Shown: positions 57,046 to 64,000 of the stretch, piece after piece
Layout of the letters: each line of letters opens with the position of its first letter
How positions within the stretch are numbered: the stretch's first letter is position 1
Assembly (NCBI RefSeq): GCF_024612015.1
Contig: NZ_CP102512.1
Span: 7,192,001 to 7,256,000 of the forward strand
Length of the DNA stretch: 64,000 nucleotides
Direction: 5' to 3'
Origin: Streptomyces sp. CA-210063
GTDB taxonomy: Bacteria > Actinomycetota > Actinomycetes > Streptomycetales > Streptomycetaceae
The notes under the pieces: model-generated
Seen by the model: only the letters and a program-made list of their open reading frames with translations
The model's database searches: none
What the model was told of the DNA's origin: nothing
Translations under genes and position numbers: made by a program

Positions 57046-57117
57046 CGTACGCCCGGGTCGATAGTGCGCCTAACTAATGAATGGCGAGCATGCCTCCGTG
57101 TGCGTGACAATGGGGGA

Positions 57118-58260
57118 ATGTCCACGCCCGTGACCCCCTTGCCGATCGGCCCGCACACCGTCTCGCCGCCCGTCGTTCTGGCCCCCATGGCGGGCATCAC
57201 GAATGCGCCCTTCCGCACGCTGTGCAGGGAGTTCAGTGGCGGCAAGGGGCTGTTCGTCAGCGAGATGATCACCACGCGGGCGCTGGTCGAGCGCAACGAG
57301 AAGACCATGCAGCTGATCCACTTCGACGCGACCGAGAAGCCGCGCTCGATCCAGCTGTACGGCGTGGACCCGGCGACCGTCGGCAAGGCCGTCCGCATGA
57401 TCGCGGAGGAGGGCCTCGCCGACCACATCGACCTGAACTTCGGCTGCCCGGTCCCCAAGGTGACCCGCAAGGGCGGCGGCTCGGCCCTCCCGTACAAGCG
57501 GCACCTGCTGCGCGCGATCCTCCGCGAGGCCGTGAGCGGCGCGGGGGACCTCCCGGTCACCATGAAGATGCGCAAGGGCATCGACGACGACCACATCACC
57601 TACCTCGACGCCGGCCGCATCGCCGTCGAGGAGGGCGTCACGGCGATCGCCCTGCACGGGCGTACGGCCGCCCAGCACTACGGCGGCACGGCCGACTGGG
57701 ACGCCATCGCCCGCCTCAAGGAGCACGTCCCCGAGATCCCGGTCCTCGGCAACGGCGACATCTGGTCCGCACGGGACGCACTGCGGATGGTCCGCGAGAC
57801 CGGCTGCGACGGCGTGGTCGTGGGGCGCGGCTGCCTGGGCAGGCCGTGGCTGTTCGCCGACCTGGTGGCGGCGTTCGAGGGCCGTACGGAAGCCATCGCC
57901 CAGCCCTCGCTGCGCGAGGTCGCGGACATCATGGTCCGGCACGCCACCCTCCTCGGCGAGTGGATCGGTGACGAGTCCAAGGGCGTCGTCGACTTCCGCA
58001 AGCACGTGGCCTGGTACCTCAAGGGCTTCGCGGTCGGCTCGGAGATGCGCAAGCGTCTCGCGATCACCTCCTCCCTCGCCGAACTCCGCTCCGGCCTCGA
58101 CGAGTTGGACCTCGACCAGCCCTGGCCGACCGGCGCCGACGGCCCGCGCGGCCGCACCTCCGGCAACAACCGCGTCGTCCTCCCGGACGGCTGGCTCAAG
58201 GACCCGTACGACTGCGCGGGCGTGGGCGAGGAAGCCGAACAGGATACGTCCGGGGGCTAG
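57118..58260 (+). CDS. dus: tRNA-dihydrouridine synthase
   Basis: Flavoenzyme that reduces uridines in the tRNA D-loop; 380 residues, DusB-like. FMN-binding barrel with VLAPMAGITNAPFR, catalytic Cys110 in LNFGCPVPKVTRKGGGSAL, ALHGRTAAQHYGG, and GVVVGRGCLGRPWLF. C-terminal helical domain carries FRKHVAWYLKGF. The ribosome site is crowded (GGGGGA directly before the ATG). The TAG stop at 58258-58260 uses the first G of a MITE-like element. Confidence 0.95.
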   Translation: MSTPVTPLPIGPHTVSPPVVLAPMAGITNAPFRTLCREFSGGKGLFVSEMITTRALVERNEKTMQLIHFDATEKPRSIQLYGVDPATVGKAVRMIAEEGLADHIDLNFGCPVPKVTRKGGGSALPYKRHLLRAILREAVSGAGDLPVTMKMRKGIDDDHITYLDAGRIAVEEGVTAIALHGRTAAQHYGGTADWDAIARLKEHVPEIPVLGNGDIWSARDALRMVRETGCDGVVVGRGCLGRPWLFADLVAAFEGRTEAIAQPSLREVADIMVRHATLLGEWIGDESKGVVDFRKHVAWYLKGFAVGSEMRKRLAITSSLAELRSGLDELDLDQPWPTGADGPRGRTSGNNRVVLPDGWLKDPYDCAGVGEEAEQDTSGG

Positions 58261-58422
58261 GGCCCTTCTGATGGATCTCCGCGGCGTCGCGACGCCCGGC
58301 ACGCACCCTCGCCGCACGGCGCGAAGGGACAGGTGGCTCCGCCACATGACCCTCCACGCCGCACGCCGAGCGCACGCACCGAACGCCGCTCCTTCCTCCA
58401 CGGAGATCCATCAGAAGGGCCC
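58260..58422. mobile_element. MITE-like element with perfect 22-bp terminal inverted repeats
   Basis: The ends 58260-58281 and 58401-58422 are exact inverted copies (beginning GGGCCCTTCTGATGG). The 119-bp interior has no gene but contains small hairpins such as GTGGCTCCGCCAC. No clear target-site duplication longer than 2-3 bp. It abuts the dus stop. The shape is that of a non-autonomous derivative of an insertion sequence. Confidence 0.85.
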
Positions 58423-58513
58423 AGTTGCCCCGTTCTGTCGGATATCCGGTCGTTGTGCGGCCGGTTTCCGTCATCTCGGAATGAGTGGGGAAATGTCCGG
58501 GTAGCGCGTTTTG

Positions 58514-59635
58514 GTGTGCGGAGCGAATGAGACACCGAAGAAGCCGACGAAGAGGCCCTCGAAGCGGCCGACGCGGAAACCGTCGGAGCCTCCCTCCCAC
58601 GTCGCCCACTGCGCGCACTACGTCTCGTACGTCCTCACCGTCCTGGACCGGCTGGTCCCGGCCGGCACCCGGTGCGCGCTCATCGGCGCCCCGCTGAACT
58701 CCAACGTCGGCGACAGCGCGATCTGGCTCGGGCAGCGCGCGCTGCTCGGTGCGCTCGGGGCCGAGGTGCGTTACGCCTGCGACCTGATGTCGTACGACGC
58801 CGGGCACCTGGCGGCCTGCCTCCCCGACGGGCCGATCATGCTGACGGGCGGCGGCAACCTGGGCGACCTGTGGGAGGACAGCCAACTCCTGCGCGAACAG
58901 GTACTGCGCGACTTCCCGGACCGCCGGATCGTCCAGCTGCCCCAGTCCGTGCACTTCACGGACCACGCCAACCTCACCCGCGCCCGCCGCGTCTTCGACG
59001 CCCACCCCGACCTCACGCTGCTGCTGCGTGACCGCCACAGCCTGCACCGCTGCCGCACCGTCTTCGAGGCACCCGCACTGCTCGTCCCCGACCTGGCCTT
59101 CGCCGTACCACCGGACGCGCTGGCCGGCGGCATGGTCGCCCACGACGTCGTCTGGCTGGCCCGCGAGGACAAGGAGTCGGCGAAGGGCCCACCGGCCGGA
59201 CGGGGCCCGACCCACAAGGAGCAGGGCGGCCCGTACGTCTTCGACTGGACCCAGGAGGGCGCCGACGCCGAGTGGCGCCAGGCGAAGGAGACCCTCTGGC
59301 GAAGCCGGGCCCGCGCCCTGTGCCGCGCCGGCTCCGGCGACCCGGCGGGAGCGGCTCCCGGCCTCCTCGCCGCCTACGACGGCCTGGCCCGCCTCCAACT
59401 CGCCCGAGGCTGCCGCCTGTTGACCGCAGGCCGCGTCGCCGTCACCGACCGCCTCCACGGCCACGTCCTGGCCCTCCTCCTGGGCCTCCCCCACGTCCTG
59501 GTAGCCGACCGCTACGGCAAGATCCGCAGCTACTGGGACACGTGGACCGCGCATCGGCCGCCCACAACCGCGTGGGCGTGGACGGAGATGGAAGCGAGGG
59601 AGACAGCGGGAAGGCTGCTGGCCGGACTCCGCTGA
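58514..59635 (+). CDS. Polysaccharide pyruvyl transferase family protein
   Basis: 373 residues. After a basic, proline-rich N-terminus (TPKKPTKRPSKRPTRKPSEP) comes a GT-B-like pyruvyl transferase domain: LIGAPLNSNVGDSAIWLG, ILMTGGGNLGDLW-like segment (PIMLTGGGNLGDLW), LPQSVHFTD, and RVAVTDRLHGHVLALLLGLP. The family adds pyruvate ketals to surface polysaccharides or modifies exopolysaccharides. No other polysaccharide genes are next to it. The start is uncertain (GTG 58514; TTG 58511) and no good ribosome site is visible. Confidence 0.88.
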   Translation: MCGANETPKKPTKRPSKRPTRKPSEPPSHVAHCAHYVSYVLTVLDRLVPAGTRCALIGAPLNSNVGDSAIWLGQRALLGALGAEVRYACDLMSYDAGHLAACLPDGPIMLTGGGNLGDLWEDSQLLREQVLRDFPDRRIVQLPQSVHFTDHANLTRARRVFDAHPDLTLLLRDRHSLHRCRTVFEAPALLVPDLAFAVPPDALAGGMVAHDVVWLAREDKESAKGPPAGRGPTHKEQGGPYVFDWTQEGADAEWRQAKETLWRSRARALCRAGSGDPAGAAPGLLAAYDGLARLQLARGCRLLTAGRVAVTDRLHGHVLALLLGLPHVLVADRYGKIRSYWDTWTAHRPPTTAWAWTEMEARETAGRLLAGLR

Positions 59636-59640
59636 GGTGC

Positions 59641-59683
59641 GGCGCGCCCCATAGGGGCGCGGGGAACTGCGCGAGCAACCACA
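59641..59683. repeat. Dispersed palindromic repeat, copy G (right arm)
   Basis: Exact reverse of the core (AGGGGCGCGGGGAACTGCGC at 59653-59672) followed by GAGCAACCAC, with only GCGCCCC of the left arm. Lies between two convergent genes. Confidence 0.85.
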
Positions 59684-59724
59684 ACGCACGCGCAGCCCGC
59701 AAACAACCCACACCCCTACGGCGC

Positions 59725-61665
59725 CTACGCTCCTCCCACGGCGGTGAGCAGCGCCAAGGGAGCCGCCGCGGACCGCGCCTCCCGCACACACGCATGCGGA
59801 TACGGCACCGGCTCCGGATGCGTATCCCGCCCGTACCCGGCCAACACCTCCGGCAGCCGATGCCCGGCCGCCGTCGCCGCGTCCACCATGCCGGAGGCAA
59901 CCCCCCGCGCCTCGTCATGCAGCCCGTACCGCGCCAGCCCCAACGTGATCAGCGCGTTGTCATGCGGCCAGACCGACCCCCGGTGATACGACAGCGGGTG
60001 ATACGCGGGCTGCCCGGAGGCCAGCGTCCGCACCCCCCACCCGGAGAAGAAGTCGGGTTCGAGGAGCCGCCGGCCCACGAGCTTCCCGTACTCCTTGTCC
60101 AGCAGCCCCGACCACAGCAGATGCCCCGCGTCCGAGGCGAGCGCGTCGACCTGCCGGCCCTCACCGTCCAACGCCAGCGCCGGGAAGCTGTGTTCGGGCA
60201 TCCAGAAGTCCCGCTGGAAACGGTCACGGAGGTCACCCGCGGCCTGCTCCAGGAGCGCCGCGTACACCTCGTCCTCCCAGACCGTGCGGGCGAGGACGGC
60301 GGTACGGCGCAGCGCGTCGTACGCGTAGCCCTGCGCGCCCGCCGCCATCACCGGCCCGGTGGCGGGACGGCTGCCGTCGGCGGAGCAGATCGAGCCGGGG
60401 GAGTCCTTCCAGTTCTGGTTGGCGAGGCCGCCCTGGTCGGCGCGGTAGACGAGGTAGCCGCGCGAGGTGAGGCCGCCGTGGTCGAGCATCCAGCCGATCG
60501 CGGCCCGGGCGTTGGGCTCCAGACGGCGGGCCAGGGTGACGTCCCCGGTCTGTTCGACGTACGCGCCGAGGAGGACGAGGAACAGCGGGGTCGCGTCCAC
60601 CGAGCCGTAGTACCGCCCGTACGGCACCTGCCCGAAGTGCGCCAGCTCGCCGTGCCGCACCTCGTGCACGATCTTGCCGGGCTGGGCCACCGAGTCCACG
60701 CCGACCTCGGTCGCCTGGGCCGCGGCGAGTGCGAGCAGCGTGGCGGCGGCCGGCTCCGGCCGGTAGGGGAGCGTGAAGAGGGAGGTCAGCAGGGCGTCGC
60801 GGCCGAGGAGGGTGAGGAACCAGGGCGCTCCGGCGGCGGGTACGCGCAGCGGCTCGCCGTCCGGGCCGGTCGCCGGGACCTGGAGCGCGGCGAGATCGGA
60901 GAGGCCGCGTGCGCAGGCGGCGGCCAGCTCGGGCCAGCCGGTGGGGAAGGCCACGCCTTCCATGAACTCGCCCTCCACCGCGAGGAGTTGGTCCTGTACG
61001 GCGGCCGGTGACCGCGGCACCCGCAGGGCCCGCCGGTCGCCGTGCGGCCGTGCCATCACCCGCAGGGTCAGCTCCACCGAGCCGTGCGGTTCGACATCGA
61101 GGGCCCAGACGAGCCGCCGCGCCCCCGTCCCGGTCTCCTCCACGCTGTCCGGCGCGGGCTCGGCCGTCACCGTCGTACAGGATCGCCACTCGCCGCGCCG
61201 ATAGCTGAACTCCACACCGTCGTCGAGGACTTCGCGCCCTCTGACGACACCGCTCTTGGCGTACGTACGGAAGTCGGAGCGCAGCTCGAACTGGTCGGTG
61301 AAGTCGGCGTCCGCGGTGACCGCGATCCGGACCGTCGTCGCCACCGGCCGGTTGCTCGTGACGCGCAGCGACTCGACGAACGCGCTGTCGGAGACGGCCT
61401 GTTCACGGAAGAGCGTGTACGCGGGCGGCTCCTGGCGGCCGCCCCGGGGCACGAGCACACAGCGCGCGGTGTCGCCGTCCGCCACCGGTGTGAGCGTCTC
61501 GGGGACCGCGCCGTCGACGGTGAGCTGCCATCGGCTCAGATGCCGGGCGTCCCGTACGAACAATCCGTCCGGGGCGCTGCCGCCCCGCACCCCGCTGATG
61601 TCGCCGCCGTCGCCCACGGCGGCGAACGTCCCGCCCCGCACGAGCAGATGATGCCGGTCCGTCAT
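59725..61665 (-). CDS. Glycogen-debranching-type glycoside hydrolase
   Basis: 646 residues. N-terminal glycogen-debranching beta domain (LLVRGGTFAAVGDGGDISGV, GLFVRDARHLSRWQLTVDG) followed by an (alpha/alpha)6 barrel of the amylo-1,6-glucosidase/MGH1 kind: GAPWFLTLLGRDALLTSL, YYGSVDATPLFLVLL, NQNWKDSPGSICSADG, and HRGSVWPHDNALI. No signal peptide. It overlaps the upstream gene by ATGA, so both are translated together. Probably trims alpha-linked oligosaccharides; the exact substrate is unknown. Confidence 0.9.
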   Translation of the reverse strand: MTDRHHLLVRGGTFAAVGDGGDISGVRGGSAPDGLFVRDARHLSRWQLTVDGAVPETLTPVADGDTARCVLVPRGGRQEPPAYTLFREQAVSDSAFVESLRVTSNRPVATTVRIAVTADADFTDQFELRSDFRTYAKSGVVRGREVLDDGVEFSYRRGEWRSCTTVTAEPAPDSVEETGTGARRLVWALDVEPHGSVELTLRVMARPHGDRRALRVPRSPAAVQDQLLAVEGEFMEGVAFPTGWPELAAACARGLSDLAALQVPATGPDGEPLRVPAAGAPWFLTLLGRDALLTSLFTLPYRPEPAAATLLALAAAQATEVGVDSVAQPGKIVHEVRHGELAHFGQVPYGRYYGSVDATPLFLVLLGAYVEQTGDVTLARRLEPNARAAIGWMLDHGGLTSRGYLVYRADQGGLANQNWKDSPGSICSADGSRPATGPVMAAGAQGYAYDALRRTAVLARTVWEDEVYAALLEQAAGDLRDRFQRDFWMPEHSFPALALDGEGRQVDALASDAGHLLWSGLLDKEYGKLVGRRLLEPDFFSGWGVRTLASGQPAYHPLSYHRGSVWPHDNALITLGLARYGLHDEARGVASGMVDAATAAGHRLPEVLAGYGRDTHPEPVPYPHACVREARSAAAPLALLTAVGGA

Positions 61666-63158
61666 CCCAGGTCCCCTCCCTTGTCACTCATGCCGAGCAT
61701 GGCTCGCTGATCGTGGTGCCGTCCGTGGTGCCGCCCATGGCCGTGATCGTGATCGTGGCCGTGGTCGTCCTGGTGCAGCAGGTCGAGCGTGAGCGCGGCC
61801 GTCCAGCTGAAGCCGAGTGCTCCGCAGGCCTCGCCGGTGTAGGGGTCCACGTACTCGGCGAACCCGGACGCCCCCGCCGTCTCCAGCAGTGCCGCCCGCA
61901 GTGCGTCGGCCCGCCCCCACTCCCCGTGCAGCCGGAGCCCCCGCTCCAGCATCCAGTTCGTGTTGAACCACGCGGGCCCACGCCAGTACCGGTGCGGATC
62001 GAAGGCCTCGCCGGTGAGGTCGTACGAGGGCACGAGCCGGGTGGCGTCGCCGAGCCCGAAGCGGGGGCCGTGGATCGTCCGTACGAGGGCGGTGGTGATG
62101 TCCCGGGGGAGGTCGGGCAGCAGGAGGGGCATCAAGCCGGAGACGCCGCGCTCGGGGATGAGGGCGTCGGTGATGGTGTCCCGGCAGAAGAACATCCCCT
62201 CCGCCGGGTCCCACAGCCGCTCCACCAGCGCCGCCGTCAGACGCTCCGCGCGCGCGTGGCGGGCCGTCCCCGGTGCGCCCAGCTCCTTCGCGATACGGGC
62301 GAGGGCGTGCTCGGAGGCGATGAGGAGGGCGTTGAAGGCGGGGTCCTCGACGGCGAAGTCACTGTCGCCGTCGGCATAGTGGCCGTCCCGGTAGTCCGTC
62401 GCCAGCCGCACATACCGTCCGTAGTCCAGATCCGTCGGCCGGTCCTCGGCCGCGCCGTGGGCCAGGTCGGCGCGGCGGAAGGAGCGGGCCGGGGCCGGGG
62501 TGATCCGGGAGAGGGGCGCGTCCCAGGCGGGGCTGTTGTCCATGCCCTGCTCCCAGGGGTGGACGACGGAGGCCAGCCCGCCCCCGCCCAGATCGCGGCG
62601 GTGCAGCAGATAGCGGTGCCAGGCCGCCAGCCGCGGATACACCCGGGACAGGAAGCCGCGCGCCCGGGACAGCCCGGGGTCGGCCCGGTGCACCAGCCAC
62701 GCGGCCAGCGCGTGCACCGGCGGCTGCACGATGCCCGAGGTCTGCGTGGTGCGCGGGGCGCCCGCGGCGCGCCCCGCGGTCGAGGAGCGCCAGAAGTCGG
62801 GGCTCGGGAAGTACGCGTCGAGCGGCACGGCGGGGTTGAACACGATGTGCGGGATGCGTCCGTCGCCCCACTGCGCGGCGAGCAGCGTCTCCAGCTCGGT
62901 CTGCGCCCGCAGCGGCGACAGATGGCGCAGCCCGATCGCGATGAACGCCGAGTCCCACGACCACTGGTGCGGATACAGCTGGTGCGACGGCACCGTGGAC
63001 CGTCCCGTCCAGTTGCCGGCCAGCACCTCCGCCGCGCCGCGGTGCAGCGCACCGGCCGCTGTGGTCGCCGCCGTCGACGCGGCCGGATCGTATACGTCGG
63101 CCACGTGAGGTGTGCTCGTGCCTGGTCGAAGGGCGGTGAGCTGGGTTGTGCGGTCCAC
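61662..63158 (-). CDS. MGH1/trehalase-like glycoside hydrolase with His-rich tail
   Basis: 498 residues of the (alpha/alpha)6-barrel MGH1-like group. Seen: YPHQWSWDSAFIAIGLRHL, PHPW-type block VVHPWEQGMDNSPAWD, WRGPAWFNTNWMLERGL, and AALTLDLL. The C-terminus ends in a run of His, Asp and Gly (DDHGHDHDHGHGRHHGRHHD) that is unlike the family and could bind metal. GTG start at 63156-63158. First gene of a two-gene unit divergent from a ROK regulator. Confidence 0.88.
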   Translation of the reverse strand: MDRTTQLTALRPGTSTPHVADVYDPAASTAATTAAGALHRGAAEVLAGNWTGRSTVPSHQLYPHQWSWDSAFIAIGLRHLSPLRAQTELETLLAAQWGDGRIPHIVFNPAVPLDAYFPSPDFWRSSTAGRAAGAPRTTQTSGIVQPPVHALAAWLVHRADPGLSRARGFLSRVYPRLAAWHRYLLHRRDLGGGGLASVVHPWEQGMDNSPAWDAPLSRITPAPARSFRRADLAHGAAEDRPTDLDYGRYVRLATDYRDGHYADGDSDFAVEDPAFNALLIASEHALARIAKELGAPGTARHARAERLTAALVERLWDPAEGMFFCRDTITDALIPERGVSGLMPLLLPDLPRDITTALVRTIHGPRFGLGDATRLVPSYDLTGEAFDPHRYWRGPAWFNTNWMLERGLRLHGEWGRADALRAALLETAGASGFAEYVDPYTGEACGALGFSWTAALTLDLLHQDDHGHDHDHGHGRHHGRHHDQRAMLGMSDKGGDLG

Positions 63159-63313
63159 GTGGGGCTCCCTGAGAACAAGGTGCCGATCGGTTCGGCAGTA
63201 GCTACCGTAGGGTTACGTCTATTTAACACGCAAAACTCAATATGTAATGCAGAGTTGGTGAGCGCAAGAGGGTGTGTGGGCACGGTTTCCCGACGGGCCG
63301 CGACAATGGCGGG
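63159..63313. promoter_or_regulatory. Divergent control region, glycosidase/ROK
   Basis: An A/T-rich island (about 63215-63256) stands out. It contains AACTC (63234-63238) and GAGTT (63252-63256) inverted 13 nt apart, a plausible ROK operator half-site pair. Promoters for both directions should lie here. Confidence 0.45.
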
Positions 63314-64000
63314 ATGAGCAGAAGGGCCGTGAAGGTGGGCAATCACGCCGGTGCCGGAGATCTGCTGGAGCTGGTCCGCAGCGGCCGGGCCACCACCCGT
63401 GGCGCACTCCAGCAGGCCACGGGCCTGTCCCGGGCCACGGTCGGCCAGCGCCTGGACCGTCTCTTCCGTGCGGGCTGGCTCCGTGAGGGCGCCGGCGGCC
63501 CCGTCGACTCCCCGCTCGGCGGCCGGCCCTCCATCACCCTCGAATTCGACGACGAACACGCGGTCGTCCTCGCCGCCGACCTCGACACGCGGCACGCCCG
63601 AGCCGCCGTCCTCTCCCTCACCGGGGAGATCCAGGCCGAGCACACCGGCATCCTGGTCATCGAGGAAGGCCCGGACGCCGTACTGGACGAACTCGGGCAC
63701 TGGTTCGCCGAACTCCTGGAGAAGGCGGGGCGCCCGGCGGACGCGGTCTGCGGCATCGGCCTCGCGGTCCCCGGGCCGGTGGACACCGACACCGGCCGTG
63801 TCGTCCAGCCGCCGATCATGCCCGGCTGGGACGGCTACGACATAAGGAGCCGCCTGTCCCGCGCCTTCACCGACCACGCGGCCGGCCCGGCCGGCGTCCC
63901 GGTCCTCGTCGACAACGACGCCAACCTCATGGCGTACGGCGAACAGCGCACGGCGTACGCCGACTGCTCGGCGTTCGCGCTGGTCAAGGTGTCGACGGGT
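63314..64000 (+). CDS. ROK-family transcriptional regulator (cut by window edge)
   Basis: 229 residues are visible; the C-terminus lies beyond the window. N-terminal winged helix (GDLLELVRSGRATTRGALQQ, TGLSRATVGQRLDRLFRAGW) joined to a ROK sugar-kinase-like domain: an N-terminal ATPase strand (VVLAADLDTRHARAAVL), GIGLAVPGPVD, and VDNDANLMAYGE. Likely represses the divergent glycosidase pair and responds to a sugar released by them. Confidence 0.92.
   Translation, partial: MSRRAVKVGNHAGAGDLLELVRSGRATTRGALQQATGLSRATVGQRLDRLFRAGWLREGAGGPVDSPLGGRPSITLEFDDEHAVVLAADLDTRHARAAVLSLTGEIQAEHTGILVIEEGPDAVLDELGHWFAELLEKAGRPADAVCGIGLAVPGPVDTDTGRVVQPPIMPGWDGYDIRSRLSRAFTDHAAGPAGVPVLVDNDANLMAYGEQRTAYADCSAFALVKVSTG

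Noticed and set aside
54883..57117. Open frame reaching 745 codons upstream of dus
   Set aside because: It lies antisense to the MFS gene and out of frame over the HTH gene; no similarity, and dus begins with its own conserved N-terminus at 57118.

Overview
The window is a stretch of high-GC actinobacterial chromosome, almost certainly Streptomyces. The evidence is the third-position GC bias, the frequent GTG and TTG starts, Tat-type and lipoprotein exports, an AfsR/SARP regulator, a Streptomyces-style leuA leader peptide, and the conserved housekeeping neighbourhoods phoH-ybeY-CBS protein-yjbR-cdd-like-era and recO-uppS-zur-znuBCA-glyS-dus. I see no rRNA, tRNA, CRISPR array, integrase, transposase gene or prophage. 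It reads as core chromosome carrying many small repeats.

Layout, left to right. 1-2013: a cut MFS permease and a PfkB-family kinase. 2354-10085: the phoH to era block, interrupted by a pentapeptide-type membrane protein, a small exported protein and a lone PII protein. 10163-16002: a VOC protein, a secreted peptidyl-arginine deiminase, a GH1 beta-glucosidase, and an emfourin inhibitor next to its protealysin-type M4 protease. 16203-18180: leuA with leader peptide, possible attenuator and terminator. 18343-25006: TerB-like protein, cytochrome P450, MMPL exporter, and a NarL-type two-component pair. 25105-34046: a secreted sialidase facing an operon for a dipeptide-type ABC transporter (binding lipoprotein, permease, fused permease-ATPase, ATPase) plus an aldolase, with a divergent GntR regulator. 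I read this as a sialic-acid harvest, import and cleavage system. 34039-38848: phosphatase-like protein, VanX-like dipeptidase, large AfsR-type regulator. 39268-46910: small genes, recO, uppS, a YcxB-like protein, the zinc uptake operon with Zur, and glyS. 47006-57045: endonuclease/phosphatase-family protein, DUF4394 protein, aldo/keto reductase with TetR, a VOC/CGNR divergent pair, SRPBCC protein, and two MFS exporters, one with an HTH regulator. 57118-64000: dus, a MITE-like element, polysaccharide pyruvyl transferase, two debranching/MGH1-type glycosidases, and a ROK regulator cut by the right edge.

The most unusual material is between and at the ends of genes. (1) At about ten genes a short tandem duplication (8-37 bp units) includes or touches the stop codon, so the stop is repeated one to several times; the longest arrays are at the oppB-like gene, recO and zur. 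(2) recO has its first 68 bases duplicated in front of it. The extra copy forms a 43-codon reading frame whose stop overlaps the true recO start. (3) A palindromic repeat with core GCGCAGTTCCCCGCGCCCCT occurs seven times, once in frame inside the AfsR-type regulator. (4) A 163-bp MITE-like element with perfect 22-bp terminal inverted repeats sits exactly at the dus stop codon. (5) The divergent VOC and CGNR genes start at the two outer ends of one perfect palindrome, with 21 bases between the start codons and no ribosome binding site on either side.

Limits: functions come from motifs and family knowledge read by eye. Start codons marked as uncertain could move. Promoters are weak calls. No database search or alignment was run.
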